Source: Paenibacillus sp. SYP-B4298
Lineage (GTDB): Bacteria > Bacillota > Bacilli > Paenibacillales > Paenibacillaceae
DNA: 64,000 nt
Direction of reading: 5' to 3'
Assembly (NCBI RefSeq): GCF_027627475.1
Contig: NZ_CP115484.1
Coordinates: 4,072,501 to 4,136,500, forward strand
In this document: in pieces, positions 1 through 11,618 of the stretch
Layout of the letters: every line of letters begins with the position of its first letter
How positions within the stretch are numbered: position 1 is the stretch's first letter
Translations under genes and position numbers: made by a program
Notes under the pieces: generated by a model
Told to the model about the DNA's origin: nothing
Database searches by the model: none
What the model saw: the letters and a program-made list of their open reading frames with translations, nothing else

Positions 1-341
1 CAAGCAAGATTAATGAGTTCCGCCTCTGGGGACTTCTCCTTACCTTGATTGGGATGGGGCTTATGATCTGCGGGACGGCAGGAATCGTCATGTGGGGCCA
101 GGCAGGGAAAATCTTCGCAGGCATCTTTATGGTTATCGGCATGGTGTTCATGATGGGCAGCATGGCCATCTACTTCTGGGCGGGGATGCTCTCCACCAGC
201 GCTGTCATGCTCCAGTGTCCCGAGTGCGACCGTCCTACGAAAATGCTAGGCAAGACGGACCGCTGTATGTTTTGCAAAACGAAGCTGACGCTCGATCCGA
301 ATCAAGCGACCCACACCCCTCCTAGTGAACCCGCAAGTTAA
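1..341 (+). CDS. ygzB: YgzB/UPF0295 family membrane zinc-ribbon protein (5' end cut by window)
   Basis: The frame is open from the first bases of the window (reading SKINEFRLWG...), so the gene starts upstream. The visible part has two hydrophobic segments (about residues 9-35 and 38-58), then a short cytosolic tail with two CxxC pairs (CPEC and CMFC) typical of a small zinc ribbon. The order of elements, including YFWAGMLST just before the ribbon, matches the Bacillus YgzB/UPF0295 family, whose function is unknown. An internal TTG at 45 exists but is not the real start, because the family's KIN motif lies upstream of it. In Bacillus ygzB is close to perR, which is also near here. Confidence 0.8.
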   Translation, partial: SKINEFRLWGLLLTLIGMGLMICGTAGIVMWGQAGKIFAGIFMVIGMVFMMGSMAIYFWAGMLSTSAVMLQCPECDRPTKMLGKTDRCMFCKTKLTLDPNQATHTPPSEPAS

Positions 342-414
342 CGAACCAGCCTCACCTAGAAGGATACACCGCTGAATTCCCCGCCCCGACGGGGGAGATG
401 CTCCCTTACAGAAA

Positions 415-450
415 GGCTCCCTGCCGCTGATGCAGGGAGCCTCTCTTTTT
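415..450 (+). terminator. Rho-independent terminator of ygzB
   Basis: A 10-bp perfect stem (415-424 with 432-441) with a 7-nt loop is followed by TCTCTTTTT. The U-tract is on the plus strand, so it ends ygzB. The converging GH18 gene stops exactly at its edge. Confidence 0.85.
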
Positions 451-2186
451 TATGGCCTGCTCTGCAGCGCCTCATCCAGCACCGGCCAAATGGCAGGCTT
501 CTGGAAGACACGCGCCCACGAGGCGACGCCGCCCAGGTCGTACTTCTTGGCCAGCTCTGCCCGCGCCTTGATGGATACCTCATTCTCCATCCAGATGCGC
601 TTGCGGGCGCCGTCCTCTTGATACTCTATATAATGCTGTCCGGTTGAGGCGTTGAATTCAGGCTGAAGCTGCTTCTCCCCGATCAGCTTGTCCACCGCCT
701 CCATCCCGATCGCCTTGGAAGATACCTTTGTTTTCCCGTCCTCTCCCGCCTGCTCCGTCCATACCCGCGTATAGAGCGGGATGCCCAATATCAGCTTTCG
801 GGACGGTACACCGTCCTCCTCCAAAATACGCTTCACAGATTGCTCCACCCATGGAAGGGAGGCGACCGAGCCGGCTACTGGACTCGAAGCCCAATGCTCA
901 TCGTAGGCCATAACCATCATGAAATCGACGACTTTACCCAATGCGGCTCGATCGATAAAGGCCGACCACATCTCGCTGTTTGATTTGGGCGTCACATCCA
1001 TCGACACAACCAGCCCTTGCTCATGCAGCAGCGGTGTCATCTCCCGCACGAACTGCACCAGATTCTCCTTGTCCTTGGTGTACACATTCTCAAAATCTAT
1101 ATTAATGCCCTGCAGCTTGTAGATTTGAGCATAGGCGATCAATTGCCGAATCATGTTTTGCCTGCTCTCATAGCTGGCCAGCGCCGTGGTTGTCATATCG
1201 GGATCAAAGCTGTTGCTGAACAATGCCCACACTTGCATTCCTTTGCCATGTGCCCAATTCACATAGGACTTGTCTGCCTTGCTGCTCAATTGTCCCTTGG
1301 CATCCTTCAGGGCAAACCATGTCGGACTGACGACATTAACACCCTCCAGCTCTCCAAGCTTCTCCAAATCCGGGTTGCGCGAGTAGACGGCCTCCCATGT
1401 CAGGTTGATGCGCTGGCCGTAAAGCTTCCAGGCTACAAAAGGCTCCGGCTCCTCCACAGAGGCGGTCGTCTCGATCGCACCCAGTACGACAGCGCTCTTG
1501 GCGACATAGCCGATATACCCGGAGGAGGCCTGAACCTTGTACCATCCTTCCTCCTCGCCCCATAGACGCAGCTTCGCTCCAATCTGCAGCGATTCTACGA
1601 TGGGAGCCTTGATCGTAGGCTGGCTTCTCAGCTCTGTCTCCTGCTTTGCAACACTTCCCGTCTGGATCAGCTCCGCCGCGGCGTGGATCGTTACGATTGA
1701 GGACGAAGGCGCATAGTCAAATTGCAGGCCATATAGCTCCTGTAGCGGCTCAAACGGCAAATAAACCGTATCCTCCTGTTTCTCGGCAGCAAAGCTAAGA
1801 TCAACCTTCTGCTGATTCATCGTCGCCGTCAGCGCATCCGTCTTGAAATGCATAACACTATTAGACGTTGTCAATATAATGGATTCGCTCTCTTCCTCGT
1901 AGCGGACCGGCGCGTCTGGCCCTAACAGCTCCTGCACTAGCTTCAACGGCAGCTTAACGCTCTTCCCACCTTGAGCTACCAATGCTCCGTAGCCTGTAGG
2001 CTCTCCTTGGTAGAACAACGGATTGGCCGTGTCGAACACTGGCGTGAGTTGTTCAAAGCTAGGAACGTAATGCTGCCATCCCCAATAGCCACCGCCCGCA
2101 ACCACACCTATAAAGCATAGAAATAAAAAACCTCCAAACCCGCGCTTTTGCTTCTTCCGCGGTGTCTGCACCCGCATCGTCTCCAA
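450..2186 (-). CDS. Membrane-anchored SH3-domain glycoside hydrolase family 18 protein
   Basis: A 578-aa protein with a basic N-terminus and one membrane anchor (about 17-36), so the bulk is extracytoplasmic. Residues 50-170 resemble the copper-amine-oxidase N-terminal-like domain common in Paenibacillus envelope proteins. Residues 175-235 form an SH3b domain, and about 250-575 are a GH18 barrel. The GH18 active-site strand reads GINIDFE, with the predicted acid/base Glu at 366. This layout is that of cortex or peptidoglycan glucosaminidases of the YaaH/SleL/YvbX type, so a role in wall or spore peptidoglycan is likely but inferred. The start appears to be TTG at 2186 with GGGAGAG nine bases upstream; ATG at 2177 is an alternative. 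It is monocistronic. Confidence 0.85.
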   Translation of the reverse strand: METMRVQTPRKKQKRGFGGFLFLCFIGVVAGGGYWGWQHYVPSFEQLTPVFDTANPLFYQGEPTGYGALVAQGGKSVKLPLKLVQELLGPDAPVRYEEESESIILTTSNSVMHFKTDALTATMNQQKVDLSFAAEKQEDTVYLPFEPLQELYGLQFDYAPSSSIVTIHAAAELIQTGSVAKQETELRSQPTIKAPIVESLQIGAKLRLWGEEEGWYKVQASSGYIGYVAKSAVVLGAIETTASVEEPEPFVAWKLYGQRINLTWEAVYSRNPDLEKLGELEGVNVVSPTWFALKDAKGQLSSKADKSYVNWAHGKGMQVWALFSNSFDPDMTTTALASYESRQNMIRQLIAYAQIYKLQGINIDFENVYTKDKENLVQFVREMTPLLHEQGLVVSMDVTPKSNSEMWSAFIDRAALGKVVDFMMVMAYDEHWASSPVAGSVASLPWVEQSVKRILEEDGVPSRKLILGIPLYTRVWTEQAGEDGKTKVSSKAIGMEAVDKLIGEKQLQPEFNASTGQHYIEYQEDGARKRIWMENEVSIKARAELAKKYDLGGVASWARVFQKPAIWPVLDEALQSRP

Positions 2187-2418
2187 CAGCGTTCACTCTC
2201 CCTCTGCTTGCGTAAACCAGTTGCCGCTATAGCAGCGCCTGCTCTCTGACCCGTGTCAAGCCAACATTCAACATCAATCGTTACCTATAAGACTTAGACG
2301 AGATAGCACTTCATCACGTTCACTCCTGCCATATCTCTTAGCAGACAAAGACAAAGAATAGGCGCCAGTAGCATCTAAGCATATACGGCTTTACCGTCCT
2401 TGACTGGCTGGCTACACT

Positions 2419-2581
2419 AGGTCGTGTCTGAAAACCCGTTCAAGGGCATCTCTCCCCGCCTTTTCGCCCCATGCTGCGTTGCTTTTTCTTGACGTACCCC
2501 CGGTACGCCTGCGAAAAAGCGCCTTGCCTGGAACGAAAATTCGGCCAGATCTGTTCCGTTCAGAGTCTTCAGACACGCCCT
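2419..2581. repeat. 163-bp MITE-like palindromic intergenic element
   Basis: The termini are inverted repeats: the left end AGGTCGTGTCTGAAAAC and the complement of the right end AGGGCGTGTCTGAAGAC differ at two positions. The symmetry continues inward to the exact centre at about 2500 (GTACCCCCGGTAC), so the whole element can fold into one long hairpin. It has no coding capacity and abuts the perR terminator. It looks like a non-autonomous palindromic repeat or MITE; I could not identify a named family or clear target-site duplication. Confidence 0.6.
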
Positions 2582-2632
2582 AAAAAAACGCGCACTAAAG
2601 TCGGCCTTCGAGGCTTCCCTTATGTGCGCGTC
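2582..2632 (-). terminator. perR terminator
   Basis: Read on the minus strand, an ACGCGCACATAA arm pairs with TTTAGTGCGCGT and is followed by a run of seven T. It lies 16 bp after the perR stop codon, directly against the palindromic element. Confidence 0.75.
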
Positions 2633-2647
2633 TTTTGTAAGATACGG

Positions 2648-3082
2648 TTACTGAACCATGGTTTTGGTGCATTCCTTGCACAAACCGTAAATCTCCATCC
2701 GATGACCCTCTACAACAAATCCCGTCTCTTTCGATGCAGCACGCTCGACCTCAAGCAGCGGCGGATAGTCGAAATCAACAATCGTCCCGCATTGCTTGCA
2801 TATCGCATGATAATGGTCGGACAGATCCGCGTCAAAGCGGCTGGAATCATCGCCGTATGTGAGTTCGCGAACAAGTCCCGCCTCTACAAACAGACGAAGA
2901 TTGTTGTAAATTGTTGCAACACTCATGCTGGGAAATTTTGGCGATAGCGCCTTGTAAATCTCATCTGCCGTCGGATGAGTCAGCGCATCCATCAAATACG
3001 TCAAGATAGCGTGCCGCTGCGGGGTCATCCGGACGCCAGTCATCTTCAATTGTTCCAATGCTTGCTGGACACTAGCACCCAT
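2648..3082 (-). CDS. perR: Peroxide-responsive Fur-family repressor PerR
   Basis: A 144-aa Fur-family regulator closely matching Bacillus PerR. An N-terminal winged helix (about 10-80, with the motif [10 protein letters not shown]) is followed by the metal-binding dimerisation domain. The PerR regulatory-metal ligands are visible: His36, Asp84, His90, His92 and Asp103. The structural zinc site has two CxxC pairs (95/98 and 135/138). In the family, Fe(II)-catalysed oxidation of the His ligands releases the repressor from catalase, ahpC and similar genes. I chose ATG 3082, which gives the same N-terminal length as B. subtilis PerR with AAAGG upstream; a GTG at 3091 is also open. A PerR box upstream suggests autoregulation. 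Confidence 0.92.
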   Translation of the reverse strand: MGASVQQALEQLKMTGVRMTPQRHAILTYLMDALTHPTADEIYKALSPKFPSMSVATIYNNLRLFVEAGLVRELTYGDDSSRFDADLSDHYHAICKQCGTIVDFDYPPLLEVERAASKETGFVVEGHRMEIYGLCKECTKTMVQ

Positions 3083-3171
3083 AGCCCTCACGCCTTTCTA
3101 TAAGCTGATCGGACCCCGCCTCGCTGCAATAGGACTGCTAGGACGGCAATTTCCATTCAACTTATCTTATT

Positions 3172-3186
3172 TTAGAATTATTATTA
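3172..3186. promoter_or_regulatory. Candidate PerR box upstream of perR
   Basis: TTAGAATTATTATTA differs at two positions from the PerR consensus TTATAATNATTATAA. It lies 90 bp upstream of the perR start, in an AT-rich stretch between perR and the preceding gene. PerR autorepression through such a box is known in Bacillus; its use here is inferred. Confidence 0.55.
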
Positions 3187-3210
3187 TTAGCACCATTTTA
3201 AGTGTTATGT

Positions 3211-5265
<2,055 letters not shown>

Positions 5266-5590
5266 CTCTCCATCACACTCTCTTTGAATTGCTTTTATTT
5301 TACCATAACCTTATCAGGTTGTTGCATAACAGGCAGTCGGAACTGTGCTTGTGACTCTAAATATCAGCGAACAGCACTGATACATGCTCCTATAATTAAA
5401 AAAGGCACCCTGCGCAAGCCTTCCGGCTCGTCAGAGTACCTTATCCTTTTCCTTATCCGTATCATCATCCTATATCAAGCCAATAAAGGGCTGAACAGGC
5501 TGCCCCCGGCATAGCCCACAGCTCACGACCAAGCGGGAGGATCGCTCCATGCTCAGGCTGGGGAGGTGCTGCTTACTTACACAGGGCGAC
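5266..5590. other. Intergenic region between gatB and the DUF4097 gene
   Basis: This 325-bp stretch holds the gatB terminator (5398-5440) and presumably the promoter of the downstream minus-strand membrane protein gene. No credible small coding region or RNA was seen. Confidence 0.5.
5398..5440 (-). terminator. gatCAB operon terminator
   Basis: On the minus strand GGTACTCTG pairs with CAGGGTGCC (two G-U pairs) and is followed by TTTTTT. It lies about 150 bp after the gatB stop. Confidence 0.6.
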
Positions 5591-7033
5591 TTATTTGCTC
5601 AGGCATTGCTGTAGCAGCTTGTTCACCAACGCCGGATTCGCCTTGCCGCGAGACTCCTTCATCACCTGGCCGACCAGGAAGCCGATCGCCTTATCCTTGC
5701 CTGCTTTGTAGTCCTCGACAGATTGCGGGTTAGCTGCTACCACCTTCTCGACAATGGCCATGATGGCGCCCTCGTCGCTGATTTGTACCAGTCCCTGCTC
5801 CTCAACAATCTGCTGCGGCAGCTTGCCGCTCTCCAGCATCGCCTTGAACACAGTCTTGGCGATCTTGCTGCTGATCGTCCCCTTCTCCATCAATCCGATC
5901 ATCTCGCCGAGGCCCTGCCCTGTAATCTTCACCTGTGACAGCTCCAGATTATTCGCATTGAGATAACCGAGCAGATCGCCCATAATCCAGTTCGATACCG
6001 CCTTGGCATCAGCCGTATAGCGCAAGCTTTCCTCGAAGAAATCCGCCAACTGCTTGGAGGCAGTAATGACACCCGCATCATAGGACGGCAGTCCAAATTC
6101 GTTCGTGTAGCGTGCTTGACGCGCATCCGGCAGCTCGGGAATCGAGGCGCGCACTCTCGCCTTCCATTCGTCGTCGATGTATAGCTGCACCAGATCCGGG
6201 TCCGGGAAGTAGCGGTAGTCATGCGCTTCTTCCTTGCTGCGCATCGAGATCGTCTTCCCTTGCGCCTCATCCCAGCGCCGTGTCTCCTGTACGACCACGC
6301 CGCCGCTGTTCAGCACCTCGGCCTGACGCCATTGCTCATATTCGAGGCCACGCTGCACGCCGCGGAATGAGTTCATATTTTTCAGCTCCGTGCGTGTGCC
6401 GAACTTCTCCTGTCCATATGGACGAATGCTGATGTTCGCATCACAGCGCAGCGAGCCTTCCTCCATCTTCACATCGGACACATCGCAATAGAGCATGATC
6501 GCCTTGAGCTTCTCCAGATAAGCCTTCGCTTCCTCCGGCGTGCGAATGTCCGGCTCGGAGACGATCTCAACGAGCGGGGTGCCGACACGGTTCAGGTCAA
6601 CCAGCGATGCATAGCCGCCGTCGACATGCGTCAGCTTGCCCGCATCCTCCTCCAGATGGAGGCGGGTGATGCCGATCCGCTTCGTCTTGCCGTCCACCTC
6701 GATATCAATCCAGCCATTCTCACCGATCGGCTTGTCATATTGCGAGATTTGATAGGCCTTGGGCGAATCCGGGTAAAAATAATTTTTGCGGTCGAATTTG
6801 CTCTCCGTCGCAATCTCGCAGTTAAGCGCCATCGCCGCTTTCATCGCATACTCCACCGCCTGCTTGTTCAGCACCGGCAGCACACCAGGGTGGCCGAGAC
6901 AGATCGGACACGTATGGGTATTCGGAGCGGCCCCGAAGGCCGCCTTGCAGCCGCAAAAGATTTTGCTGTTGGTGTGCAGCTCTACGTGCACCTCCAGGCC
7001 GACTACCGTTTCATATTGAGTCGATTGTGACAT
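5591..7033 (-). CDS. gatB: Asp/Glu-tRNA(Asn/Gln) amidotransferase subunit B
   Basis: A 480-aa protein of normal family length. It carries the GatB N-terminal signature ([13 protein letters not shown]) and zinc-binding cysteines in CGCKAAFGA and CPICLGHPG, followed by the kinase-like core and the C-terminal YqeY-like domain that contacts tRNA. GatB binds the misacylated Glu-tRNA(Gln) or Asp-tRNA(Asn), activates the acyl group with ATP and receives ammonia channelled from GatA. It is third in the gatC-gatA-gatB operon, 34 bp after gatA, with AGGAGG upstream of the ATG. Confidence 0.97.
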   Translation of the reverse strand: MSQSTQYETVVGLEVHVELHTNSKIFCGCKAAFGAAPNTHTCPICLGHPGVLPVLNKQAVEYAMKAAMALNCEIATESKFDRKNYFYPDSPKAYQISQYDKPIGENGWIDIEVDGKTKRIGITRLHLEEDAGKLTHVDGGYASLVDLNRVGTPLVEIVSEPDIRTPEEAKAYLEKLKAIMLYCDVSDVKMEEGSLRCDANISIRPYGQEKFGTRTELKNMNSFRGVQRGLEYEQWRQAEVLNSGGVVVQETRRWDEAQGKTISMRSKEEAHDYRYFPDPDLVQLYIDDEWKARVRASIPELPDARQARYTNEFGLPSYDAGVITASKQLADFFEESLRYTADAKAVSNWIMGDLLGYLNANNLELSQVKITGQGLGEMIGLMEKGTISSKIAKTVFKAMLESGKLPQQIVEEQGLVQISDEGAIMAIVEKVVAANPQSVEDYKAGKDKAIGFLVGQVMKESRGKANPALVNKLLQQCLSK

Positions 7034-7067
7034 CGCTTGGTTCCTCCTGCTTCATGATTTCCGGCGG

Positions 7068-8528
7068 CTACAGCTGCGGACGCAACGTGTGATGCTCGGT
7101 ATTTTGTTCATACGCATGCGCTGCGCGCAGCACCGTCGTCTCGTCGAATGCTTTGCCGATAATTTGCAGGCCGACTGGCAGGCCATCCGCCAGGCCGCAC
7201 GGCACGCTGATCGCCGGTACACCGGCCAGGCTGACCGGAATTGTACAAATATCGTTCAGATACATCGTTAACGGATCATTGACCTGTGCGCCCAGCTTGA
7301 AGGCAGGCGTAGGGGCCGTTGGTCCGATAATGACGTCATAGGATTGGAACGCCTCGTCAAAATCCTGCTTGATGAGTGTGCGCACCTTCTGTGCTTTCAA
7401 ATAGTACGCATCGTAATAGCCGGAGCTGAGCGCGTAGGTGCCCAGCATAATACGGCGCTTCACCTCAGGCCCGAAGCCTTGACTGCGCGATTTGCGGTAC
7501 AGGTCAAGCAGATTGTCCGGGTTATCCGCCCGCACGCCATAGCGCACGCCATCGAAGCGAGCCAGGTTCGAGGACGCCTCGGAGGAAGCCAGCAGGTAAT
7601 AGGTCGCAATCGCATACTCTGTATGCGGCAGCGAGATTTCCTCCCAGGTCGCGCCAAGCGATTCATACACCTTCAGCGCTGACAGCACGGCCTCCTTCAC
7701 TTGCGGGTCAATGCCTTCACCCAGATACTCCTTCGGCACGCCGATACGAAGTCCCTTGACGTCGCCTGTCAGTGCAGAGGTGTAGTCTGGAATATCTACC
7801 TTCGCAGAGGTCGAATCCATCTCATCATAGCCTGCAATCGCCTGCAATACGTAAGCAGAGTCCTCAACATTTTTGGTAATCGGGCCGATCTGATCGAGCG
7901 AGGACGCGAAGGCGACAAGACCGAAGCGCGACACCAGTCCATAGGTTGGCTTCAAGCCGACAACGCCGCAGTAGGATGCCGGCTGGCGAATCGAGCCGCC
8001 CGTATCGGAGCCAAGCGCAAAATAGACCTGTCCTGCCGCTACCGACGCTGCCGAGCCACCGCTGGAGCCTCCTGGGACATATTCGGTATTCCACGGATTG
8101 CGGGTCGGGTAGTAGCTCGAATTCTCATTGGAGCCGCCCATTGCGAACTCGTCCATATTCAGCTTGCCGATCGTAACGGCCTGCGCCGACTTGAGCTTGC
8201 GCGACACCGTCGCATCATAGATCGGATTATAGTTGCTCAGAAATTGGCTAGCACAGGTCGTGAGCAGATTTTCGGTAACGATATTGTCCTTGATGCCCGC
8301 AGGCAGTCCGAACAACAGCCCCCGCTCGCTGTCCGCAGCCAGCAGCTTGTCCAGCTCCGCCGCATCGCTGCGAGCTTGCTCTTCATTTAATGTCAGGAAC
8401 GCCTTGATCGTCGAATCGGTATCTGCAATTCTTTTGTAGGATGCGTCAGTCAGCTCCGCAACGGACACCTCCTTGCGAATCAGCTTGCTATGTACATCCT
8501 GCAGGCGCAAATCAAACGGTGATGCCAA
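7068..8528 (-). CDS. gatA: Asp/Glu-tRNA amidotransferase subunit A (glutaminase)
   Basis: A 486-aa amidase-signature protein. The Ser-cisSer-Lys triad is recognisable as Lys in PAGIKDNIV and the two Ser in the [10 protein letters not shown] glycine-serine stretch. It hydrolyses glutamine to supply ammonia for transamidation of misacylated tRNA in the cytoplasm. Initiation is at a TTG codon (8528) with GGGAGG eight bases upstream; no in-frame ATG is near. It lies 33 bp after gatC in the operon. Confidence 0.97.
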   Translation of the reverse strand: MASPFDLRLQDVHSKLIRKEVSVAELTDASYKRIADTDSTIKAFLTLNEEQARSDAAELDKLLAADSERGLLFGLPAGIKDNIVTENLLTTCASQFLSNYNPIYDATVSRKLKSAQAVTIGKLNMDEFAMGGSNENSSYYPTRNPWNTEYVPGGSSGGSAASVAAGQVYFALGSDTGGSIRQPASYCGVVGLKPTYGLVSRFGLVAFASSLDQIGPITKNVEDSAYVLQAIAGYDEMDSTSAKVDIPDYTSALTGDVKGLRIGVPKEYLGEGIDPQVKEAVLSALKVYESLGATWEEISLPHTEYAIATYYLLASSEASSNLARFDGVRYGVRADNPDNLLDLYRKSRSQGFGPEVKRRIMLGTYALSSGYYDAYYLKAQKVRTLIKQDFDEAFQSYDVIIGPTAPTPAFKLGAQVNDPLTMYLNDICTIPVSLAGVPAISVPCGLADGLPVGLQIIGKAFDETTVLRAAHAYEQNTEHHTLRPQL

Positions 8529-8561
8529 CAGTAGTTCCTCCCTTCAATATCTCGCTTGTAG

Positions 8562-8849
8562 CTATTCCAAAACGGCAGGCACGCGGAATTGACCCTCATC
8601 CTCATCAGGGGCGTTGCGCATCGCCTTCTCCACCCCGACAGACGGACGGGATACATCCTCGCGCATGACATTGGTGATCGGCTGCACATGGCTGGTTGGC
8701 GGAACATTGTCCGTATCAAGCTCGCCTAGCTTCTCCGCGTATTTCAAGATGGCGTTCAACTGACCGGTGAACTGCTCCTTCTCTGCCTCCGACAGCTCAA
8801 GCCGGGCAAGCGCAGCGACATGCTCTACATCCTTGATCGTTATGCTCAT
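8562..8849 (-). CDS. gatC: Asp/Glu-tRNA amidotransferase subunit C
   Basis: A 95-aa protein with the typical GatC opening (ITIKDVEHVAALARLEL) and the C-terminal RPSVGVEKAMRNAPD region that wraps around GatA. It stabilises the GatA-GatB interface. It is the first gene of the operon, with a strong AAAAGGAGG site before the ATG. Confidence 0.95.
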   Translation of the reverse strand: MSITIKDVEHVAALARLELSEAEKEQFTGQLNAILKYAEKLGELDTDNVPPTSHVQPITNVMREDVSRPSVGVEKAMRNAPDEDEGQFRVPAVLE

Positions 8850-8934
8850 TTGCTACTCCTCCTTTTCCTACCCTGAACCTCAATGTTCCCATTATAGCCT
8901 AGAAGTATGGTGAAAAACTAGCCGTTTGCCCGGC

Positions 8935-8986
8935 AAAAAAGATAGCCTCCCTTCTCCACCCTCCCGGATGTAGAAAAGAAGCTATC
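8935..8986 (-). terminator. Terminator of the IDEAL-domain gene
   Basis: On the minus strand GATAGCTTCTTTTC pairs imperfectly with GGAGAAGGGAGGCTATC and is followed by TTTTTT. It separates the upstream monocistron from gatCAB. Confidence 0.6.
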
Positions 8987-9076
8987 ATTATGACTTCCAG
9001 CAGCCCTGCCGCATTCACCTGCAGCGCGTCCAGACTCATCCGCCCGCGCCCATGTCTGTTGCAGAGCCATCACTTC

Positions 9077-9460
9077 TCAGATCCACGCCTTCAAATTAAT
9101 CTGCTTCACAAAATCCTCCGGCTTGGCCTGCGCCGCCGTCTCCGGCTCGTCTGCCTCACCCTCATCCCCATTCATGATCCGCTTGAACAGCGCCTCATTA
9201 TGAGTAGCCAGCGCAAAATCAATCAGCGCTTCGCGCTCCACGCGGGCAACCTCATTTTGAATAATCACTTCTTCCAGCTCCAGATCAACGCTCGGCACAA
9301 AAAAGTTCTTGTTCACTTGCGGAATGCGCACCACATAGTCAAATGCATTATCTGCATTGCGGTCATACGCAATTATATAGCCATACTCCCCTACAGGGAG
9401 GTTCTGTTCGAATTTGTCTCCGATAACGATGACCCTCTGGCCCAGCTTCCACATCGCCAT
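9077..9460 (-). CDS. Small IDEAL-domain-like cytosolic protein
   Basis: A 127-aa acidic soluble protein. Its N-terminal half (1-65) looks like a small beta-barrel (WKLGQRVIVIGDKFEQNLPVGEYGYII). Residues 78-97 (ALIDFALATHNEALFKRIM) resemble the short IDEAL motif found in several small Firmicutes proteins of unknown role. The C-terminus is a Glu/Ala-rich tail ending LKAWI. It is monocistronic. No function can be assigned; IDEAL membership is a pattern-based call. Confidence 0.55.
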   Translation of the reverse strand: MAMWKLGQRVIVIGDKFEQNLPVGEYGYIIAYDRNADNAFDYVVRIPQVNKNFFVPSVDLELEEVIIQNEVARVEREALIDFALATHNEALFKRIMNGDEGEADEPETAAQAKPEDFVKQINLKAWI

Positions 9461-9627
9461 CCGCCCCCTATCCTAGCAGCTCCCTACCACTTTGCCTACC
9501 GCATCCTGTAGCTGCACATCAACAATCAGCAGCGAATATAGCTAAAGATGATAGATTATGTATCTATCCTACTAAAAAAAGATAGCGGTGTCCAATCGGT
9601 GACGATGATAAATCTGCTCCGTTCATG

Positions 9628-9657
9628 CGATCATACGGTTCACGATCATACGGTTCA
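9628..9657. repeat. Perfect 15-bp tandem duplication in an intergenic region
   Basis: CGATCATACGGTTCA occurs twice head to tail, with related fragments (GTTCATG, GTTCACGAT) on both sides. It lies just after the M24 peptidase gene, in a 231-bp gap that also contains an inverted repeat (GATAGAT/ATCTATC, 9550-9568) upstream of the IDEAL-domain gene. Confidence 0.8.
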
Positions 9658-9691
9658 ATGCGTTCACGATTCCTAAGTGGATGACTGCTGA

Positions 9692-10999
9692 CTACTCATG
9701 TCTGCTGCGTGGCAATATAATCAGTTCTTCCGAGGTGCGCGTCAGCGCTACCGGGCCATCCTCTGTAATGAGATACGTATTCTCGATGCCGACGACCCCC
9801 TTGCCCGGAAATGTGAACTTAGGCTCCACCGCCAGCACCATTCCCGCAGCGAGCGGCGTGGCGAACCCTGCGGCGAGCACCGGCCATTCGTCGATCTCCA
9901 GCCCGATGCCATGACCGAGGAAGCGAACCTGATCCGCGCCGCAGCCCATAAAATGCGCGCCCAGCCCCGCCTCATCGGCAAGCCGCAGAGCCTGCTCATA
10001 GACCGCTTCACAGGATACGCCAGGCCGCAGCATCTGCTCCGTCCTCCTGATGATCGAGACTGCCGTCTCATAGGCCTGGAGCAGCTCCTCCGGCAGTGAG
10101 CCGATAACTGCTGTCCGGGTCTGGTCGATCACATAGCCGTCGATGCAGCAGCCAATATCGATCAGTATCGGCTCATCCTCTGCAAGCAGCTTGCGGCTGA
10201 CGCTCTGAGGAGCCGCAGGCCCCAGCCCGCGGCCCCCTGCCGGCCCGTCAAAATAGGACGGCTCGGCGGCAGCCTCGCCCGATCCGACCATGCCCGTCAT
10301 AATCTCCTGATTATAGCCGCGCATCCGCATGAGGCCGATATGCCCTCTGCGGCGCAGCTCCAGCTCCAGCAGCGCCATCCATTCCAGCTCCTGCATGCCT
10401 GCGCGCATAGCAGGCAGCGCGGCGGCGAGCGCCTCATCCACTACCGCTGCGGCGGCGGCGATCCGCTCGACCTCCACATCCGACTTGATCATCCGCAGGC
10501 TGCGCATGAGTGGCGAGCCGTCCGTCAGCTTTATATGAGCCGCGCCCGCATTCAGCACTTCGTTCAGCTTCAGATAGAGCTGAGCTGGCAGTACATCCAG
10601 CTCCGTCGCAATCCGAAGCTGCTGCCCCCCGCCCAGAAGCTGCGGATAATCGGCTGCAAGCGTGGCCGCAAAGCTGCGGAAGGAGCCTAGCGAAGTGGTT
10701 CGCACAGCCGATTCCGCAACGGCCCTGGCGACACTTCTGCGCACATAATAGGTCGGCTCTCCCGCCGCCGGTACCAGCAGATAGCCAGCCTGCATCGAAC
10801 CGGTCAGATAATACAGGTCTACATTTTGCGTGACGAGATAGGCGTCCAACTGTGCTGTACATAACGACTGCTGCAGCCGTCGAATCCGGCTCTCCTGCTC
10901 TGTGAGGCCTGTCAATGGCGCGGGCTCACGGCTCCCCTCTACCTCTTCGCCCTCTCTCTCAACTCGACTTGTATCCAGGCTCCGTTGCTCGTCTGCCAT
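9692..10999 (-). CDS. M24-family aminopeptidase (Xaa-Pro peptidase type)
   Basis: A 435-aa protein with a creatinase-like N-terminal domain and a C-terminal pita-bread fold. The five metal ligands are visible: Asp in ILIDIG, Asp in YVIDQTRT, His in FLGHGIGLE, Glu in AVEPKF and Glu in GIENTY. It should remove N-terminal residues preceding proline, in the cytoplasm. I chose ATG 10999, which has AAAGGG nine bases upstream; an earlier TTG at 11065 overlaps the previous stop but has no good ribosome site. It lies 62 bp after a TadE-like gene and may be the last gene of the Tad-like operon, though a role in pilus function is not implied by sequence. Confidence 0.85.
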   Translation of the reverse strand: MADEQRSLDTSRVEREGEEVEGSREPAPLTGLTEQESRIRRLQQSLCTAQLDAYLVTQNVDLYYLTGSMQAGYLLVPAAGEPTYYVRRSVARAVAESAVRTTSLGSFRSFAATLAADYPQLLGGGQQLRIATELDVLPAQLYLKLNEVLNAGAAHIKLTDGSPLMRSLRMIKSDVEVERIAAAAAVVDEALAAALPAMRAGMQELEWMALLELELRRRGHIGLMRMRGYNQEIMTGMVGSGEAAAEPSYFDGPAGGRGLGPAAPQSVSRKLLAEDEPILIDIGCCIDGYVIDQTRTAVIGSLPEELLQAYETAVSIIRRTEQMLRPGVSCEAVYEQALRLADEAGLGAHFMGCGADQVRFLGHGIGLEIDEWPVLAAGFATPLAAGMVLAVEPKFTFPGKGVVGIENTYLITEDGPVALTRTSEELIILPRSRHE

Positions 11000-11061
11000 C
11001 GCTTCGCACCCTTTCCTCTCTAATTTCCCTCCCTTCATTAGAGCAAGTTTGTGACACCCCG

Positions 11062-11547
11062 TCAACCTGGCAACAATTCAGCCACCCCCTTAACCTTCCA
11101 TTCAATCGGCTCCAACACCGTGAACGCACGCGGATAACGGAACAATGCGATAATGACTACGCCTGGCCCCTGAAGCGTCACCTCGAACTGATGCGCCTCC
11201 GAACGATAGCGATAGGGAAAGCTGGTGTCTCCATCAATAATATCGAACACCACAATCTCCGGCTCGGCGCTCAGCAGCGAACCGGGCAGCGGCTCCCCTG
11301 CTTCATTCAGCCCCAGATTATAGCGCATATAATCTGTAGCCGCTTCTGTTGCCTCCCGCCGATCAATCACAATCCGCCCGCCTGCCAGCTCCTGTGAGTC
11401 CAACTGCTGAGCAGCGGCATGAGCAGCCCGGTTCACCGCATGCTTGCTATGGAATAAGGTCTGGATCGCCATCTCCTCATCCAGTTGAAGCACATGAAGC
11501 AGCATCCATACCACCATCATGAGCGGTATGAGCAGCAGCTTGTACAT
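11062..11547 (-). CDS. TadE-like minor pseudopilin / operon protein
   Basis: A 161-aa protein with one N-terminal membrane segment (about 3-20) and a mostly beta, exported C-terminal part ending near the membrane. It shares no motif I can name, but its size, its single hydrophobic N-terminal helix with a Glu-rich sequence after it, and its position after tadC match minor pseudopilin-type (TadE/F-like) genes of Tad loci. A GGGAGGGG site precedes the ATG. It is assigned by context. Confidence 0.45.
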   Translation of the reverse strand: MYKLLLIPLMMVVWMLLHVLQLDEEMAIQTLFHSKHAVNRAAHAAAQQLDSQELAGGRIVIDRREATEAATDYMRYNLGLNEAGEPLPGSLLSAEPEIVVFDIIDGDTSFPYRYRSEAHQFEVTLQGPGVVIIALFRYPRAFTVLEPIEWKVKGVAELLPG

Positions 11548-11618
11548 CCTGCCCCTCCCTTCGTTCTATCCTTGCAGGCTCACTCTGACGGCCTGCGGCC
11601 TGCTGTATCATCCGTCCA

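Noticed and set aside
1017-1565. Long plus-strand frame antisense to the GH18 gene
   Set aside because: It overlaps a well-supported GH18 coding region, has no ribosome site and a Cys/His/Arg-rich composition typical of an antisense shadow.
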